A DNA stretch of 64,000 nt from Camellia lanceoleosa. Its lineage: Eukaryota > Streptophyta > Magnoliopsida > Ericales > Theaceae. Under the pieces are notes generated by a model. The model made no database searches and had not been told where the DNA came from. It saw only the letters and a program-made list of their open reading frames with translations. Of this stretch, positions 23,695 to 35,079 are shown one piece after another. Both the position numbers and the translations under genes were made by a program. Where the stretch lies: contig CM045770.1 of NCBI GenBank assembly GCA_025200525.1, forward strand, positions 119,513,429-119,577,428, read 5' to 3'. Within the stretch, counting starts at the first letter, position 1. The number at the start of each line of letters is the position of its first letter.

Positions 23695-24833
23695 GTTAAA
23701 TACACTCTTAATCCCAAAGTATGTGCTTTTATTTCATTTTGGTTCCCATATTTCAATTATCAATTTAGTCCACAATTTATGTAATTTATGTTTAGAGTAA
23801 TGCTATTGAACCCTAAAACATCATCCCTAATAAATTTATTTACATTGATACGACAAGAAGTTGAGTTTTAAATGATTGATTTCTAAACAAATCAACAACT
23901 GACATGTAAAGGATATGTTTGGTTTGCATTTGGGATATGAGTTTTAAAAAAAAATTTCTAAAAAATTATTTGGTTTGAGTTTTGCTCAAAAAAAATTTAA
24001 AATCACTTTCTCTCTCTTACACATCAATCAATCACTTTTTTTCTCTCATCTCTCATTCTCAATCACTTTTTCTCTAATACACATCTACTCAAATTCTCTC
24101 AAAATATCAAATCATCCCAAACTCTCAAAAAAGCAACTCTCCCAAAATATATAACAAACAAACCAAAAAAATTTATAAACTCTCTCCCCAAATTTTTTTT
24201 CAAAAACAACTCTCCCAAAAACAAACCAAACAAGCCCTTTGTGTAGGGTACAAGTCCTTGTGTGCAATGCAAGTGACCAATATGCATTATCTCACACATT
24301 TTATACTTTTACCGCGCACATATTAGACTTACATCCTTTACACCCTACCCATGTTCTACTTGCTCCTTGCAAAATTTGCAGTAGTGAGGAAGATGAGGTG
24401 TGGTGGGCAACAAGAGGGGCTAAAGGGGTTTTGGTGGTTCTAGTTGATGAGGTTTAGGTCAATTAAGTTGTTATGTTTGGCAAGGATAGGTTGGGAGTGG
24501 TAGAGGTGGGTGAGGGAAGTGGCAGGGGTGACAAGAAGGGGTGAAGAAGACCCACCCAGCCCAAACTTAAAATGGACAATTTTGATGTAACGGATGGCAT
24601 AGATGTTGCTCTGGCAATTGTCAAAAGATTGAGTTTCGATCGAGTGGCGAATATAGAAGATTCCATCAACGGAGCTCGACCCAATTGAATGAAATTAGGC
24701 TTTCAATTAAAATATTGATATATTTACATATTATTAAAAATGACACTTTTTTATTTTAAAATTGAAAAAAAAAAAAAAGAAAGAGAGAGACAAGGCAAAA
24801 TAGGCCCAAAGAAAGCCTAAATCATAAAAGAAA
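21268..24833. other. AT-rich spacer with low-complexity blocks
   Basis: 22730-23280 is a CCACCA/ACCATC-rich low-complexity stretch; the peptides it predicts are artefacts of composition. A T run spans 23661-23691. 24340-24690 is locally GC-richer but shows no domain I recognise. A separate MITE lies at 23908-24240. Confidence 0.45.
23908..24240. mobile_element. Small TIR element (MITE), about 333 bp
   Basis: Ends AAAGGATATGTTTGGTTTG and, inward from the right, AAAGGGCTTGTTTGGTTTG. The interior is imperfectly palindromic and rich in tctctc/aaactc. No clear TSD, so the superfamily is left open (Harbinger/Tourist or hAT). Confidence 0.55.
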
Positions 24834-24842
24834 ATAATTGAG

Positions 24843-25802
24843 GGAGAACTTACTGATAAGTCCCATGTACTAAGTTCAAGATCCAGCTAATCTCAAAACA
24901 AAATACTTGCACCAATTAGTCCAACACATTTTTAATTGTTACCAAAAAAATTTTTTTTTTTTTTTTTTAATTTACAGACACTGTTCACATCTTACTATCG
25001 TCGGACTTCCGTCAAACGGTCGCCGGAGACTCGTCGGAATGTTCAACATCGCCGAAAAGTCATCGGAATATTTAAAACATGTTATGAAGCTGTAAAATTT
25101 TACAGTTCTAAAGCATGTTATAAAACTGTAAAATTTTACAGTTTTAAACCATGATTCATTCCAGCATAAAAAAAAAAAAAAAATTCAAACCGCAAAATTT
25201 TATAATTTTCACCGCCTGTAACTAAAACTCGAAAATTACTTGTTCAGAATACGAAAATTTTCTCATTACAAATCTGTGTGATAGCTGTACAAATCTGAGT
25301 CATTACAGATCTGTTTCAATGATATTATAGATCTATTTCATCATCAACAACAACAACCATAGATCAACAACTATCCCAAAAAAAAATCTGTAAATAGAGA
25401 GAGAAAGAGAGAGAAATTGACAAAGATATATACACAAATCCTGTTCAATCTAAGCACAGATCTGAGGATGAGCGTCTTCTTGTTCTTGTTCTTCATCGTT
25501 TTTTTGTTCTTCAGTTCTGCATCGTAACAAATCTGGTCACTCTGATCAGATCTTCAGCGTTAATAATCGATCTGCGTGGTGGAGAAAGTGGCGACGGTGG
25601 TGCCGCAGAAGTTCAGATCAGCATAGATGTTCAGATCGGAAGGTCATAAAGAGGGAAGCAAAAAACCAGAAAAAAAAAACGAGAGAGGAAGGGAAGCAAA
25701 AACCAGAGAGAGAGAGAGGAAAGGACTTTTGGGTGCAGTGAAAAAGTTTTGGGATTAAATAGAGACTACATGTTTCACATGGGACCTATGGATAATTTTC
25801 CC
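24843..25802. mobile_element. Mutator-like (MULE) element, 960 bp
   Basis: The left end GGAGAACTTACTGATAAGTCCCATG and, inward from the right, GGGAAAATTATCCATAGGTCCCATG form the TIR. A perfect 9-bp TSD ATAATTGAG lies at 24834-24842 and 25803-25811. The interior (24975-25060 and 25440-25640) is GC-richer than its surroundings and may be captured host sequence, but I could not assign it to a gene. It also has a 'tgtaaaattttacagtt' palindromic duplicate at 25090-25145. Confidence 0.85.
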
Positions 25803-26015
25803 ATAATTGAGAAAACAAGTTTAAAAATGCCCAATATACAGCATGTCAATAAGCCCATCCGCTTAGTCGATGTAGATATCATGAATGGTTGGATGCGAAT
25901 GAAATTTTCTCAGTCCGATCCCATTTAATGGAGTGATAAATAACTTGCAACCTAACCCGTCCCATCCCGTGAGCACCCTCAGGGAAAACCTTCACTCTGT
26001 TTGCACTAATATTAA

Positions 26016-27664
26016 GAAAAAATTACTCATAAATCCCATTTTGATAAATGTTACTCTAGTTAGTCCTGAATGTTTTTTCTTAAACCATTTAGTCATTTTT
26101 ATGATTTTCTTTCTTTTTAAACAACACCAAACATCAACTACGTCATCAACATCATCAACATCAACAACGTCATCAAACATTATCAACATCACCAACATCA
26201 AACATTATCCAATATCACCAACATCAAACATTATTCTATTCAACATCAAACAATAGAAAAACCGTTCGTCAATTTAGGATTAAAATTTGAACATTTCACG
26301 TAACAATTAAAAAAACAGAAAACCCTCATCAAGATTGAAATATAGGATTAAAATTTGAACCTTAAAACTGAAAACCCAAATCAAGATTGAAATTTAGGGT
26401 TTAAAATTGAACCTTTCGCGACGTTGTTCATGGGTCAAGCCATCAACCTTGCCCTTGCCTTTGCCGCCGTTTCGAGCCTGAGCTCTTTCGCGATCACGTT
26501 CCCTCTGGTTACCGCGTTAGATCAAGAATCAAGGAAAAAAACACAAGAACCAATCGATATATACATATGTATATATATAAAACATATACCTATATATACA
26601 CAATCAGCGAATCAATAAATTGGAAACATCTAAGTTGCAAATCATACATGGATTTTTGGTGAATCGATTTGAGAATTGAATAGTGAATTGATGAGATGAA
26701 AAGAAAAAAATCAACACTGTTGATAATTAAAAAAAAATAGATAAAAGAAAATTGAAAGAAAGGTGCTTTGGGATTTGGGATTTTGGATTTTGGATTTTGG
26801 ATTTGAGAGGATATGAGTCATCGCGAAGCTGCCGAAAGGTTCGCCGCTGTTGAAATTCTTCACACAAAGAGGAGAGAGATGTGATGTGTGTGGTTGAAAT
26901 TGAAGAGCCTCTGGTTTTTTAGAGAGAGACTACATTATCAAATGTTATATGAAAGAAAAGTCTCTTTGGCAGAGTTTACAGATTCGATGATGTTCAATGT
27001 TAGAACGAACCATGAAGGTGGATAAATTATGATGATGTCTGAACTTCATTTTTTTAGATCTGGGTTTGTGTGTTTAGGGCTAATAAATTATGATGATGTT
27101 TGATCAAAAAAAATTATTATGATGATGTTTGATCAAAAAAAAAATTGTTATGATATGATGTTTGATCAAAAAAAATTATTTAATCGTTATTTTGATGTTT
27201 GATGTTATTTTAATCGTTATTTTGATGTTTAATCGTTATTTAAAAAATTGTTTAATCTTTATTTTGATGTTGTTTTGATGATGATGTTGCGATGTTTGAC
27301 GTTATTTTGATGATGATTTTTGATATTTGATGAATAATGTTTGATGTTTGATGAATAATCCTAATGTTTAATGGTTGTGTTTGATGTTTGATGAATAATA
27401 TTTGATGTATGATGAATAATCCTAATGTTTAATGGTTGATGTTTGATAAATAATCCTGACGTTTGATAATGTTTGATGTTGGATGAATAATTCTAACGTT
27501 GATAATGTTTGACGTTGCTAATGTTTGATGTTTGATGAATAATGTTTGACATAAAAAGGCTTATAGTAAGCTTTTAGAGAAATAGGACCTATTAGTCCAA
27601 CAAAAAACATTCAGGACTAAATAGTTTAACATTCCCAAATTTAGGATTTATTGGAGCTTTTCCC
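26016..27664. mobile_element. Pack-MULE carrying a SERF gene fragment, 1649 bp
   Basis: Left TIR GAAAAAATTACTCATAAATCCC; inward from the right GGGAAAAGCTCCAATAAATCC. The similarity extends, with gaps, for about 70 bases through a shared 'agtcctgaatgtttttt'. A perfect 9-bp TSD TAATATTAA lies at 26007-26015 and 27665-27673. Between subterminal 'tgatgtttgatgaat'-type repeats (26130-26250, 27080-27550) sits a fragment of a SERF/4F5 family gene on the minus strand. Gene capture between Mutator TIRs defines a Pack-MULE. Confidence 0.88.
26412..26821 (-). pseudogene. Captured 5' part of a SERF/4F5-family gene with a U12-type AT-AC intron
   Basis: Minus strand: ATG ACT C at 26821-26815, an intron 26814-26516, then GC GGT AAC CAG AGG GAA CGT GAT from 26515, giving MTRGNQRERDRERAQAR and then GGKGKGKVDGLTHEQRRER, ending at 26412. 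This matches the N-terminal half of the small basic 4F5/SERF proteins, which are about 60-70 aa long. The intron starts ATATCCTCTC, ends CTAAC, and has TTCCTTGAT at 26536-26528 with the branch A 13 bases from the end. These match the U12 donor (one change), branch site (exact) and AC acceptor. After RRER the frame runs to a TAA, and the C-terminal exon (normally DAKALQEK-like) is missing. The sequence upstream of the ATG (to about 26890) is CT-rich and leader-like and was probably captured too. Confidence 0.75.
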
Positions 27665-28084
27665 TAATATTAAAAGAAAATTCAAGCTAAGGAATTTTTC
27701 TCCTAATTTCATATATTTGTATTTTCTTTTTTTGCCAGTCTGCCACATGTGGTGTAATTCTGAAAAAATTTCCACTAATTTGCAATAATTAGGCCCTGTT
27801 TGGGGTGCCAATTTTTTTGACTAAAATAATCAAAAAAATCAAAACACCCAATCACATTTTTATTTTTTTACAAATCTCTTTTCATAAAAAAAACAAAAAT
27901 ACTAATTAAAATAGTAATTTCTTAAACAGCCTCAGCCCCCAAACTCCACCGGCACATTATTTTTCCTTTTATTTATCTAATCATCCCACTAAAAACGTAT
28001 GAAACCATGCCACCAACATTCCCATGTACTTAAACATGCATAAATTGAGCAATAGAAATTCAATTTTGTAAAGAATGGTCCTAA

Positions 28085-28348
28085 GGGCATGTTTGATTGG
28101 GTGGATTAGAGCATGGGATTGGGATTATTAATCCGTGGACCCAATTATCCTATGTTTGTTTTAACATTTTAGTTTAGGATTATTAATCCAACGGATAATT
28201 AATCCAACAAATTTGTAGGATTATTAGTAATGGGATAGGAATGGGATTATTAATCCAATGGATATTAATCCAATTGGATAGTGAATACCACACTAATTTA
28301 ATAGGATTATTAATACTTCACTATTAATATTTTGAATCAAACATGTCC
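28085..28348. mobile_element. Tourist-like (PIF/Harbinger) MITE, 264 bp
   Basis: TIRs GGGCATGTTTGATTG and, inward from the right, GGACATGTTTGATTC. TSD TAA at 28082-28084 and 28349-28351. The interior is built from 'ggattattaatcca' units. Its ends differ from the CATCTCCAACGG family, so it belongs to a separate Harbinger lineage. Confidence 0.85.
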
Positions 28349-28956
28349 TAAGAGTATTCTTGGCAATTTGTGCAGTTGATCATTGTTTTAGGCGTTATTC
28401 TGTCTACAAAAAAGTGTTCCTCTGTTTTATTTCTCATAATTATAGGATTTCATTTTTTTAAAGTAAAAATTATATAAAAAATAGATTCTATGGCTTTAAA
28501 TTCATGAGGAGAGAACAAAGCATCCGATGTCAATTTTGAGACATTTTCAGTCAAAAATAAAATCGCGAGCAACACGAAAGATACGGATAAAACACCAATT
28601 ATATCTACATAACTTGCGAAATATAGGCTATATCTATTTGTTTGCAGATTTATAATGAATGCTACATCCATAGAAGCAATTTTTTAGTAGTGATTTGATG
28701 CAGAGTGCACTCAATCTCAATAAATTTTTTCATCTGCATCATTCACAAGATCACTGGAGCCACTAGATACTCGTATTCTATACTCAACCCTATCACATAA
28801 AATGCAATCACTTCAGAAATTTTTTTTTTTTTGTGAGTACAACATTGGAGACCTTTAACAAACAACAAAAGTTACAATGGAAGTCATTGAAACAAAATAA
28901 AGTGACTGTTCTTATTGTTCTTTCGGAGCATGGTACTTACTAAAAAAGAAAAAGAG

Positions 28957-29235
28957 TCAAAGGGAAGAGAAAATTGGGACACCTGGTAAGGTCGCACCTG
29001 CATCAACGATGAAAATGTTGCCTGAAATATACTCTGAAGAGTCATGAATTAAGTACCGTACAAGTGACGTCAATGCCGGGTCTACTGTGCCATACTCTCT
29101 TAGAGGGACAGTTCTCAAAGCCACATTTTTTAACCAATTTTTTTGCATGAGACCCTCTGTGATCTCAGATTTGAAAAGTCCTGGAGAAATTGCATTTACT
29201 CTGATTTTGTTTTCACCAAGTTCTATCGCCATCAT
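28957..29235 (-). CDS. SDR exon 3 (residues 188-279)
   Basis: Acceptor ATTGCAG|ATGATG. Encodes [19 protein letters not shown], the PG motif after beta-6, the variable substrate lobe, and [15 protein letters not shown] near the end. Stop TGA at 28959-28957. Confidence 0.92.
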   Translation of the reverse strand: MMAIELGENKIRVNAISPGLFKSEITEGLMQKNWLKNVALRTVPLREYGTVDPALTSLVRYLIHDSSEYISGNIFIVDAGATLPGVPIFSSL

Positions 29236-32200
29236 CTGCAATTATTAATGTGAATAAGATTATAGTTACATTGAGTAAATGATAAATTGAATATACATGA
29301 TTACTATGGCAGTGGTAATGTCTATCAATTGTACATGAATTGAATATAAACCAGAAAGCATACAGAAAATGATTTATATATGGAAACACTACTTCATCCA
29401 TCGAGTTCTGTGTTTCTGCATCAGAATTCTTGGGATCATCTCAAACAACAACAGAAATGACATGTCACTATAATTTAGAGCACATAAATAACTAGAAATG
29501 TTGTTTTGTAGTTATTGAAAATCGCAGATCTAGCACAAAATACGATGGATACAGCAGCCAAACAGTTGATGAAATTCATAATTCACTTAATAAATCATCT
29601 TCTGGACCAAAATTAATAGGGGCTTCATGATTCAAAAAACTCATTCTGGGGCATACATGCTTTCTTGTATTACATGCTTAGTTAAAATAGGATATATAGC
29701 ACATGGATTATATAAAGAACGCTAGAAAACAAGTGCAAGTCAAACACCAAATTAGCTTGCTACCATTGGCAACTAATTCAGTATAACATGTCCGATGAAC
29801 AGAATGTTACGTTCACTTAGATGAAGCTCATGGATCACCCAAGAGCTCAGTGGAGTGTGGAATATCATTGATGGAGATGAAGGAAACTTGGTGTACAATA
29901 AGAATTGTGGTGGGTTTTGGCTGTGGAAAGGTTCTAGGGTTAGGTCATATGAGGTAAATCGAAGTGTCCAAGTTCTAGATGAAAAATATTAATTGGGCTT
30001 CATGTCAAAAGTCTTTAGTTGCAGGATTTTCTGAATAAGTTGAAGAATTTATATGGACAGCAGACATTTAGTGCAGATTTGGCAGCTAAAGGGTAAGGTT
30101 AAAAGTTGGCTAGGGTTTAGGGGCTGGAAGGGGAGCGTGTACCCTTTCTAGTCAAACTTTGTTCATCGCAACTCATCATAATTCTGTTTAATATATTAAG
30201 GCACGTAATTGATAAACATATAATGCCTGATTTTCACCATGCAGTGCATTCTTAAAATTTAGGGAAAACTTCACTTTATGTCTTTGTGGTTTACTCCATG
30301 TGAGATGTACCCTATCACTTAGAAATAATCACATAACCCCATGGTTTGTGGACTAAAGTGCACCATTAGACATTCCGTCCAAGTTAATAGTAAGTATGAA
30401 ACACATGCCAACAATAAAGGAGTTCAATGCTCAATTCTAAACATTAAGGGGTAAACCAAACATAAAGTAAAACACAAGGGGGTTAAAGTAAATTCTACCC
30501 CCCAAAAATGACGAAAATATCTGGTAGTTTGCACAATGAGGTTACTTATGTACAATGATATTTTAATCTTTTTGCTTAAGCCATTAACAGGTCTGACAGT
30601 GCACTTTAATCCATAAACCACAGGGGCTTATTTGCTTATTTGAAATGATAGGGGGTTTTGTGCAGAAGGGACAAACCACAAAGGCATAAAGTGCAATTTG
30701 CCCTAAAATTTAAACCAATTTCACCCAGCCATGCAGCCAAGTCCAAAAGCCATGTTACATACAAGACTGAGATGTTAATATGTTATGAAACCTCACCTTT
30801 GTCATAGTATTTACCGCTGCCTTTGAAGCAGTATATGCAAGACTTCCAGGTAAATGCCCACGGCTAAGACCAGCAATAGAGGAAATATTGATGACTGAAC
30901 CTCCCTTATTAGCAGCAAGCATGCGTAAGCAAACATACTTCGTCACTAACCATAATCCTGTCATGTTTGTTTTAATAATACTATTCCATTCATCCTCTGA
31001 TAAATTCAACACTGATTTTACGCTACCTGAGATACACAGAAGAGTAAGTTGTATAAAAAGTGCCAAATAGGAGCTCAAATTAAACACAGATACATAGTCC
31101 AACAAAGAATATCTCAATCTAATTCGTTTGGGATTGTAGGGTTTATAGCCAAAAAGCCATTACAAGTTATCACATCACTCTCTCTACTTTCTACGTGTAT
31201 TTTCATAAAAAACAAAAAATTCAACTAAAATAGCTAGTTCCCAAACGGGTTGCAAGAGGTTGATATGAACCTCCATAATACAGATGTAAAAGACAGAAGA
31301 AAAGGAAAACCAAACCATCTAACGGATGAAACTAGCATCTAACAGTACAACATTAGTTAGGCTTCTTTTAAGTGGACAGTCATATAGGATTCAGTTAGTA
31401 CTATCCATTTACACACAGAGACAGTCTTAAGCAGATCTTGATTCCATAAATGTAAGAGAACTGTTCAAATACATGATTGTAATGCATACTTCATTATGCA
31501 AAAATGTAGTGTATAACCTAGTGCCAACTAAATCCAACATGATTCAATCATTGTCGACCTGGATGTCTGATAATCACTACGTTGATATGCCTTACTGATG
31601 TGTTTCATTTCCAATTCAACTTCAAAAACTGAAGATCATGGAACACCAAGAAAAGAAAAAAAAAAAAAAAAAAAAGAAAGAAAAAGAAAAGCCCATAGCA
31701 GCTGGGGTTGATGGTGATTGTGTGTCTCATCATCATTGATTCAAATTTCCTTTGGCTCAATGGTTGCTAATCAACTTTGAGGTTGCATGCCGAAAAAATA
31801 TCATCAGTACAAAACAAGTTGGAAAATAACCTGTCTGTGTAGAAGACCAAAACAATTTACAAATCAGTGGGAATCTTTTTGGGCACAAGTCTAATGTGTG
31901 TAGGGAGGGGGTTTTAAATATTAGCCATTATTATGTATCATATAGGCCATTACAATGGGATTTTAGCCTTTCGATACGTTTATTCACTGATATATCGGCC
32001 GATAATGTTCAAAAAATTCTTCTTACATTCTACATAAGGAGAATGGTTGTAGTTATACTTTTTTGAGTGTATTGTATCACCGATACCCATTGATATTCTG
32101 ATTCCGTTATTTAAAATCACCTTGCACCTACATTTATTGCTCCTACATTTATAGTTTTGTGCCCCATTTCCTACTGATTAGTTATTTTCCAAACAAAAAT

Positions 32201-34502
32201 GATTGAGACCTCTAGAAGAACTCCAAATGGGTGACTTACCTGTGATGTGATGTGTGCCTTCTTCTTTCTTTTTTTTTTGTCACATGTATAGAACTCTCTT
32301 TATAGGAGATGGGGTCAATGCTGTGCCTTTAGCACAGCAGTGACTATTGTGCCCCAATTTAAGGTATATTATGGGCTTATTTTTATAATCTGAACCGTTC
32401 ATTTTGTAGGATCTGTTGATTACTTCATGTCTACCAAAAATCATATTAATCGGATATCAATAACTATATGATCGAATTGCATATTTTTTATGTTATTTCT
32501 CAAAAGAAAAACTTACTATTTATTTTTTTGGTTATCGATCGTATAGTTATTGATATCCGATTAATATGATTTTTGATATGCATGAAATACTCAACAAACC
32601 CTATAAAATGAACGGTTTGAATCATAAAACTAAACCTATAATACACCTCAAATTGAGACACAACAGTTACTGCCGTGACATTAGCACAACAATGACCCAT
32701 TTCCTTTATAGGTCAAATATTAAAAGCTCTTATCCTTCTTGTTTCCCAAATGAGTTTGGCCCTTTAGGCTCAGTTTGCTTACCTTGAAAGTAATAAAAAG
32801 TAAAAAGAAACTAATTTTTTTTGTACAACCTATGTTAACATTATAATTAATTTTTAAGTTCTTGTGCGGAAAATAATAAATAAAAAAAAATTGATTAAAA
32901 TTTAAAATTTTTGTTTTAATCCTTTTTCACAAAATTTTCATTGCAATCAAATGCTTGCAAGAAAAAATATTTGGTTTCAGTTTTTTAGAAATTGAGTTTT
33001 TTATTTTTTATATTTTTTTTTGTTTTTCGTAAATATTTTTAAAATTTTAAATAATTTTTTTACTTTTTAAAATGCAACTTATTTAGATATACCTTAATAG
33101 TAAAATATTTGTGAAAAAATATTTTAAAAAATTAATAAATACACAAAAAAATACAAAAAAATATATTGACTTTTTGTAGTTTTTTTTATATTTTTGATAT
33201 TTAGTGAATTTTTTTAAAAAAAATTCATAAATATTATATTTTTAAGTATATTTATGTTAAATATATCTAAAAACTAAAAAAATACTTAAAATATTAAAAA
33301 AAATCAGTAAAAATAAAAAAAATATTCCCTCCGTCCCAAAATATTAGTCCCTTATTCCATTTTTTATTATTCCAAAATATTAGTCTCTCTTCAAAAATTA
33401 AGTACATAAATAATATAAATTTCATATTTTGCCATTCTTTTAAATTAATAAACAATATAAAAAGTACAATTATGATATTCTCAAAAAATGTACTATCAAA
33501 AAGATAATTTTGAAAAATCAACTTTTTTTCAAATGTAATAATTATACTACCAAAAAAAAGTTAAATTTCTCAAAAGAGACCATAATTTTGAGACGGTGGG
33601 AGTATAAAAAATGATAAAAATAATAAAATAATAGTTGTTAGGATAAGAATTATTAAATTATTTTTATATAAAATAATAAAAAAAATAAACATTAATATTA
33701 AAAAAAATGCCCAATATTTAAAAAATAAAAAAATTTCTACTATCCTCACTATTTTTCTAAAACCACCTCTTCTTTCTCCGTTTCGATCCTCTTCCAACCT
33801 TCATCTTACTTTCCTCGTCCATCTTAACTCATTTCCTAACCCTACAAACAAACACAACACAGACCCCACCTACGTCCTAATCTCACCCCACCCTCCACAC
33901 CAAAAACAAACGTACCCTCAGAAACTTTTAGCTGAACATAAATTATAAATCAAGGCAAAGAACAGGTACTTTGGCGAGGTCGAGACAGAAGTCTTTTTGT
34001 GAAAACTAGTTGTCCAAGGCAAATTTGTCCAAAACCATAAATCACTCTATTAGAAAAAAAAATTGGTAGAAAGTGTAAGTGAAAGAAATAGAAAAGAAAA
34101 TCACTCTTTGAAGGATCCAAAACCATAAATCAAGGCAAATTTGTCCAAAACCATAAATCAATCCAAATTACCTCTAACACCAGCATTGTTGATCAGAGCA
34201 TCAATGGTTCCAAACGCGTCCCAAGCCTTCTGCACAGCCGACTCGATGGCTGGCCCGTCGGCGCTCACGTCGAGCTCCACGGCCACTGCCCGAATCGAGC
34301 TCGAACCAGCCGAGTCGCTGCTGAGCCGGTTAATTTTATCACAGAGGGACTCGAGCCGGTCGATTCGCCGAGCCGCAGCGATGATCTTGCAGCCGGCTTT
34401 AGCGAGGTCGAGACAGAAGTCTAAGCCGATCCCCGAAGACGCGCCGGTGACCATGACCACCTTGTCGCCCAAGTGGCGCCACGGTTCGAGCTGGCTCGCC
34501 AT
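28957..34502 (-). CDS. Short-chain dehydrogenase/reductase (SDR), three exons, 279 aa, intact
   Basis: Exons: 34502-34172, 31026-30797, 29235-28957. Introns are GT-AG, of 3145 and 1561 bases, and the joins keep the frame (phase 1 then phase 0), giving 279 residues, the usual length for classical SDRs. The protein is expected to bind NAD(P)(H) in a Rossmann fold and oxidise or reduce a carbonyl/alcohol substrate; the substrate cannot be read from sequence. All key parts are present: TGASSGIG (19-26), NNAG (105-108), Asn131, Ser160, Tyr175, Lys179. The overall pattern and the ending PIFSSL resemble the plant group around Arabidopsis At3g55290/At3g55310, often labelled FabG-like. No signal peptide or membrane segment is visible, so a cytosolic location is most likely. 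It is the only intact host gene in the window. Three small transposons sit in its introns. Confidence 0.92.
30262..30703. mobile_element. MULE-type miniature element in SDR intron 2, 442 bp
   Basis: TIR GGGAAAACTTCACTTTATG at the left; inward from the right GGGCAAATTGCACTTTATG, continuing to 'tttgtggttt'. A perfect 9-bp TSD TAAAATTTA lies at 30253-30261 and 30704-30712. No coding sequence. Confidence 0.85.
30797..31026 (-). CDS. SDR exon 2 (residues 111-187)
   Basis: Acceptor TATCTCAG|GTAGCG, donor ACAAAG|GTGAGG. Encodes the catalytic part: KTNMTG (Asn131), INISSIAG (Ser160) and YTASKAA (Tyr175, Lys179). Confidence 0.92.
32307..32704. mobile_element. Foldback MITE in SDR intron 1, about 398 bp
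   Basis: Two arms of about 180 bp are inverted copies of each other. The left arm runs from 'ggggtcaatgctgtg' to 'atattaatcggatatcaata', with the mirror on the right. The flanking repeat TTTATAGG lies at 32299-32306 and 32705-32712. Related hairpins lie at 35797, 36365 and 40620. Confidence 0.8.
33325..33602. mobile_element. Stowaway (Tc1/mariner) MITE in SDR intron 1, 278 bp
   Basis: The left end TTCCCTCCGTCCCAAAATATTAGTC is a classic Stowaway terminus. The right end reads inward CTCCCACCGTCTCAAAATTATGGTC. TA TSDs flank both sides (33323-33324, 33603-33604). Confidence 0.92.
33974..34166. repeat. Local duplications in SDR intron 1, including an exon-1 scrap
   Basis: 33974-33994 is identical over 21 bases to exon 1 at 34402-34422 (gcgaggtcgagacagaagtct). 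A second pair, 'aaggcaaatttgtccaaaaccataaatca', occurs near 34016 and 34133, the latter next to the exon-1 donor. This looks like recent patchy duplication or template switching. Confidence 0.8.
34172..34502 (-). CDS. SDR exon 1 (residues 1-110 plus one base)
   Basis: Starts at the ATG at 34502 ([20 protein letters not shown]). Carries the cofactor loop TGASSGIG, the AARR segment after beta-2 (a basic pair that suggests NADP preference), LDVS, and NNAG. The donor is AGAG|GTAATT. The exon is markedly more GC-rich than the rest of the window. Confidence 0.92.
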
Positions 34503-34573
34503 TGGTTCGATCTCAAGCTCTTCAACAATCTTCTACAAAAGTTCTTATTAGCTACTCGTATATGTGATTCTAT

Positions 34574-34576
<3 letters not shown>

Positions 34577-34618
<42 letters not shown>
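34577..34618. repeat. (GA)21 microsatellite in the SDR leader
   Basis: 42 bases of perfect GA, (TC)21 on the gene strand, lie 75 bases upstream of the ATG. CT-rich tracts are common in plant 5' leaders and core promoters. Confidence 0.95.
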
Positions 34619-34621
<3 letters not shown>

Positions 34622-34758
34622 TTGGGTGGGGGTGGGTGGGAGTGGATGCGCGGAAGTAACTGGATGGAGAAGAGACCCAGAGGTGGGCTTTTACTGGGTC
34701 GTCGGAGTGGTGATTCATGCCATTATAATTGGTTGGGAGAGATGAGATATTATATGCG

Positions 34759-34764
34759 TTTATA
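34759..34764 (-). promoter_or_regulatory. Possible TATA box of the SDR gene
   Basis: The gene strand reads GGCATATAAACGC here, about 257 bases upstream of the ATG. In AT-rich DNA the match is weak evidence. Confidence 0.3.
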
Positions 34765-35079
34765 TGCCAAGATATTTTTGTGAAAAAATTTTAAAATTTT
34801 ATTTTATTTAATTTTTTTTTAAAATTTAAAATTATTTTTTTTTCTCATATACATCAGTTAATTATTATTTTTCTCTCTTTTCTCTTTTTTTTTTAAAATT
34901 ATTTTTTTATCTCACATACATTTTATCAATTATAATAAAATATGAAATTATTCTAAATTCCTAAATTTTAAAATTATTTTTAAAATATACAACCAAACAA
35001 ATTAAAAACACTTCTAAACTCTCTTTTAAAAAAAAATTAAAAAAATTTATCTCACAACACAAACTAAACACACCTTATA

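Noticed and set aside
26412..26821. Functional SERF gene
   Set aside because: The C-terminal exon is missing, the frame runs into a stop after RRER, and the whole lies between Mutator TIRs with a 9-bp TSD.
27788..27936. Second Tourist-type MITE starting ggccctgtttgg next to a TTA
   Set aside because: The putative right end (aaacagcct) is too weak and no matching TSD was found.
34141..34551. 136-aa open frame on plus over the SDR first exon
   Set aside because: Shadow of SDR exon 1, which has the conserved motifs and correct splice sites on minus.
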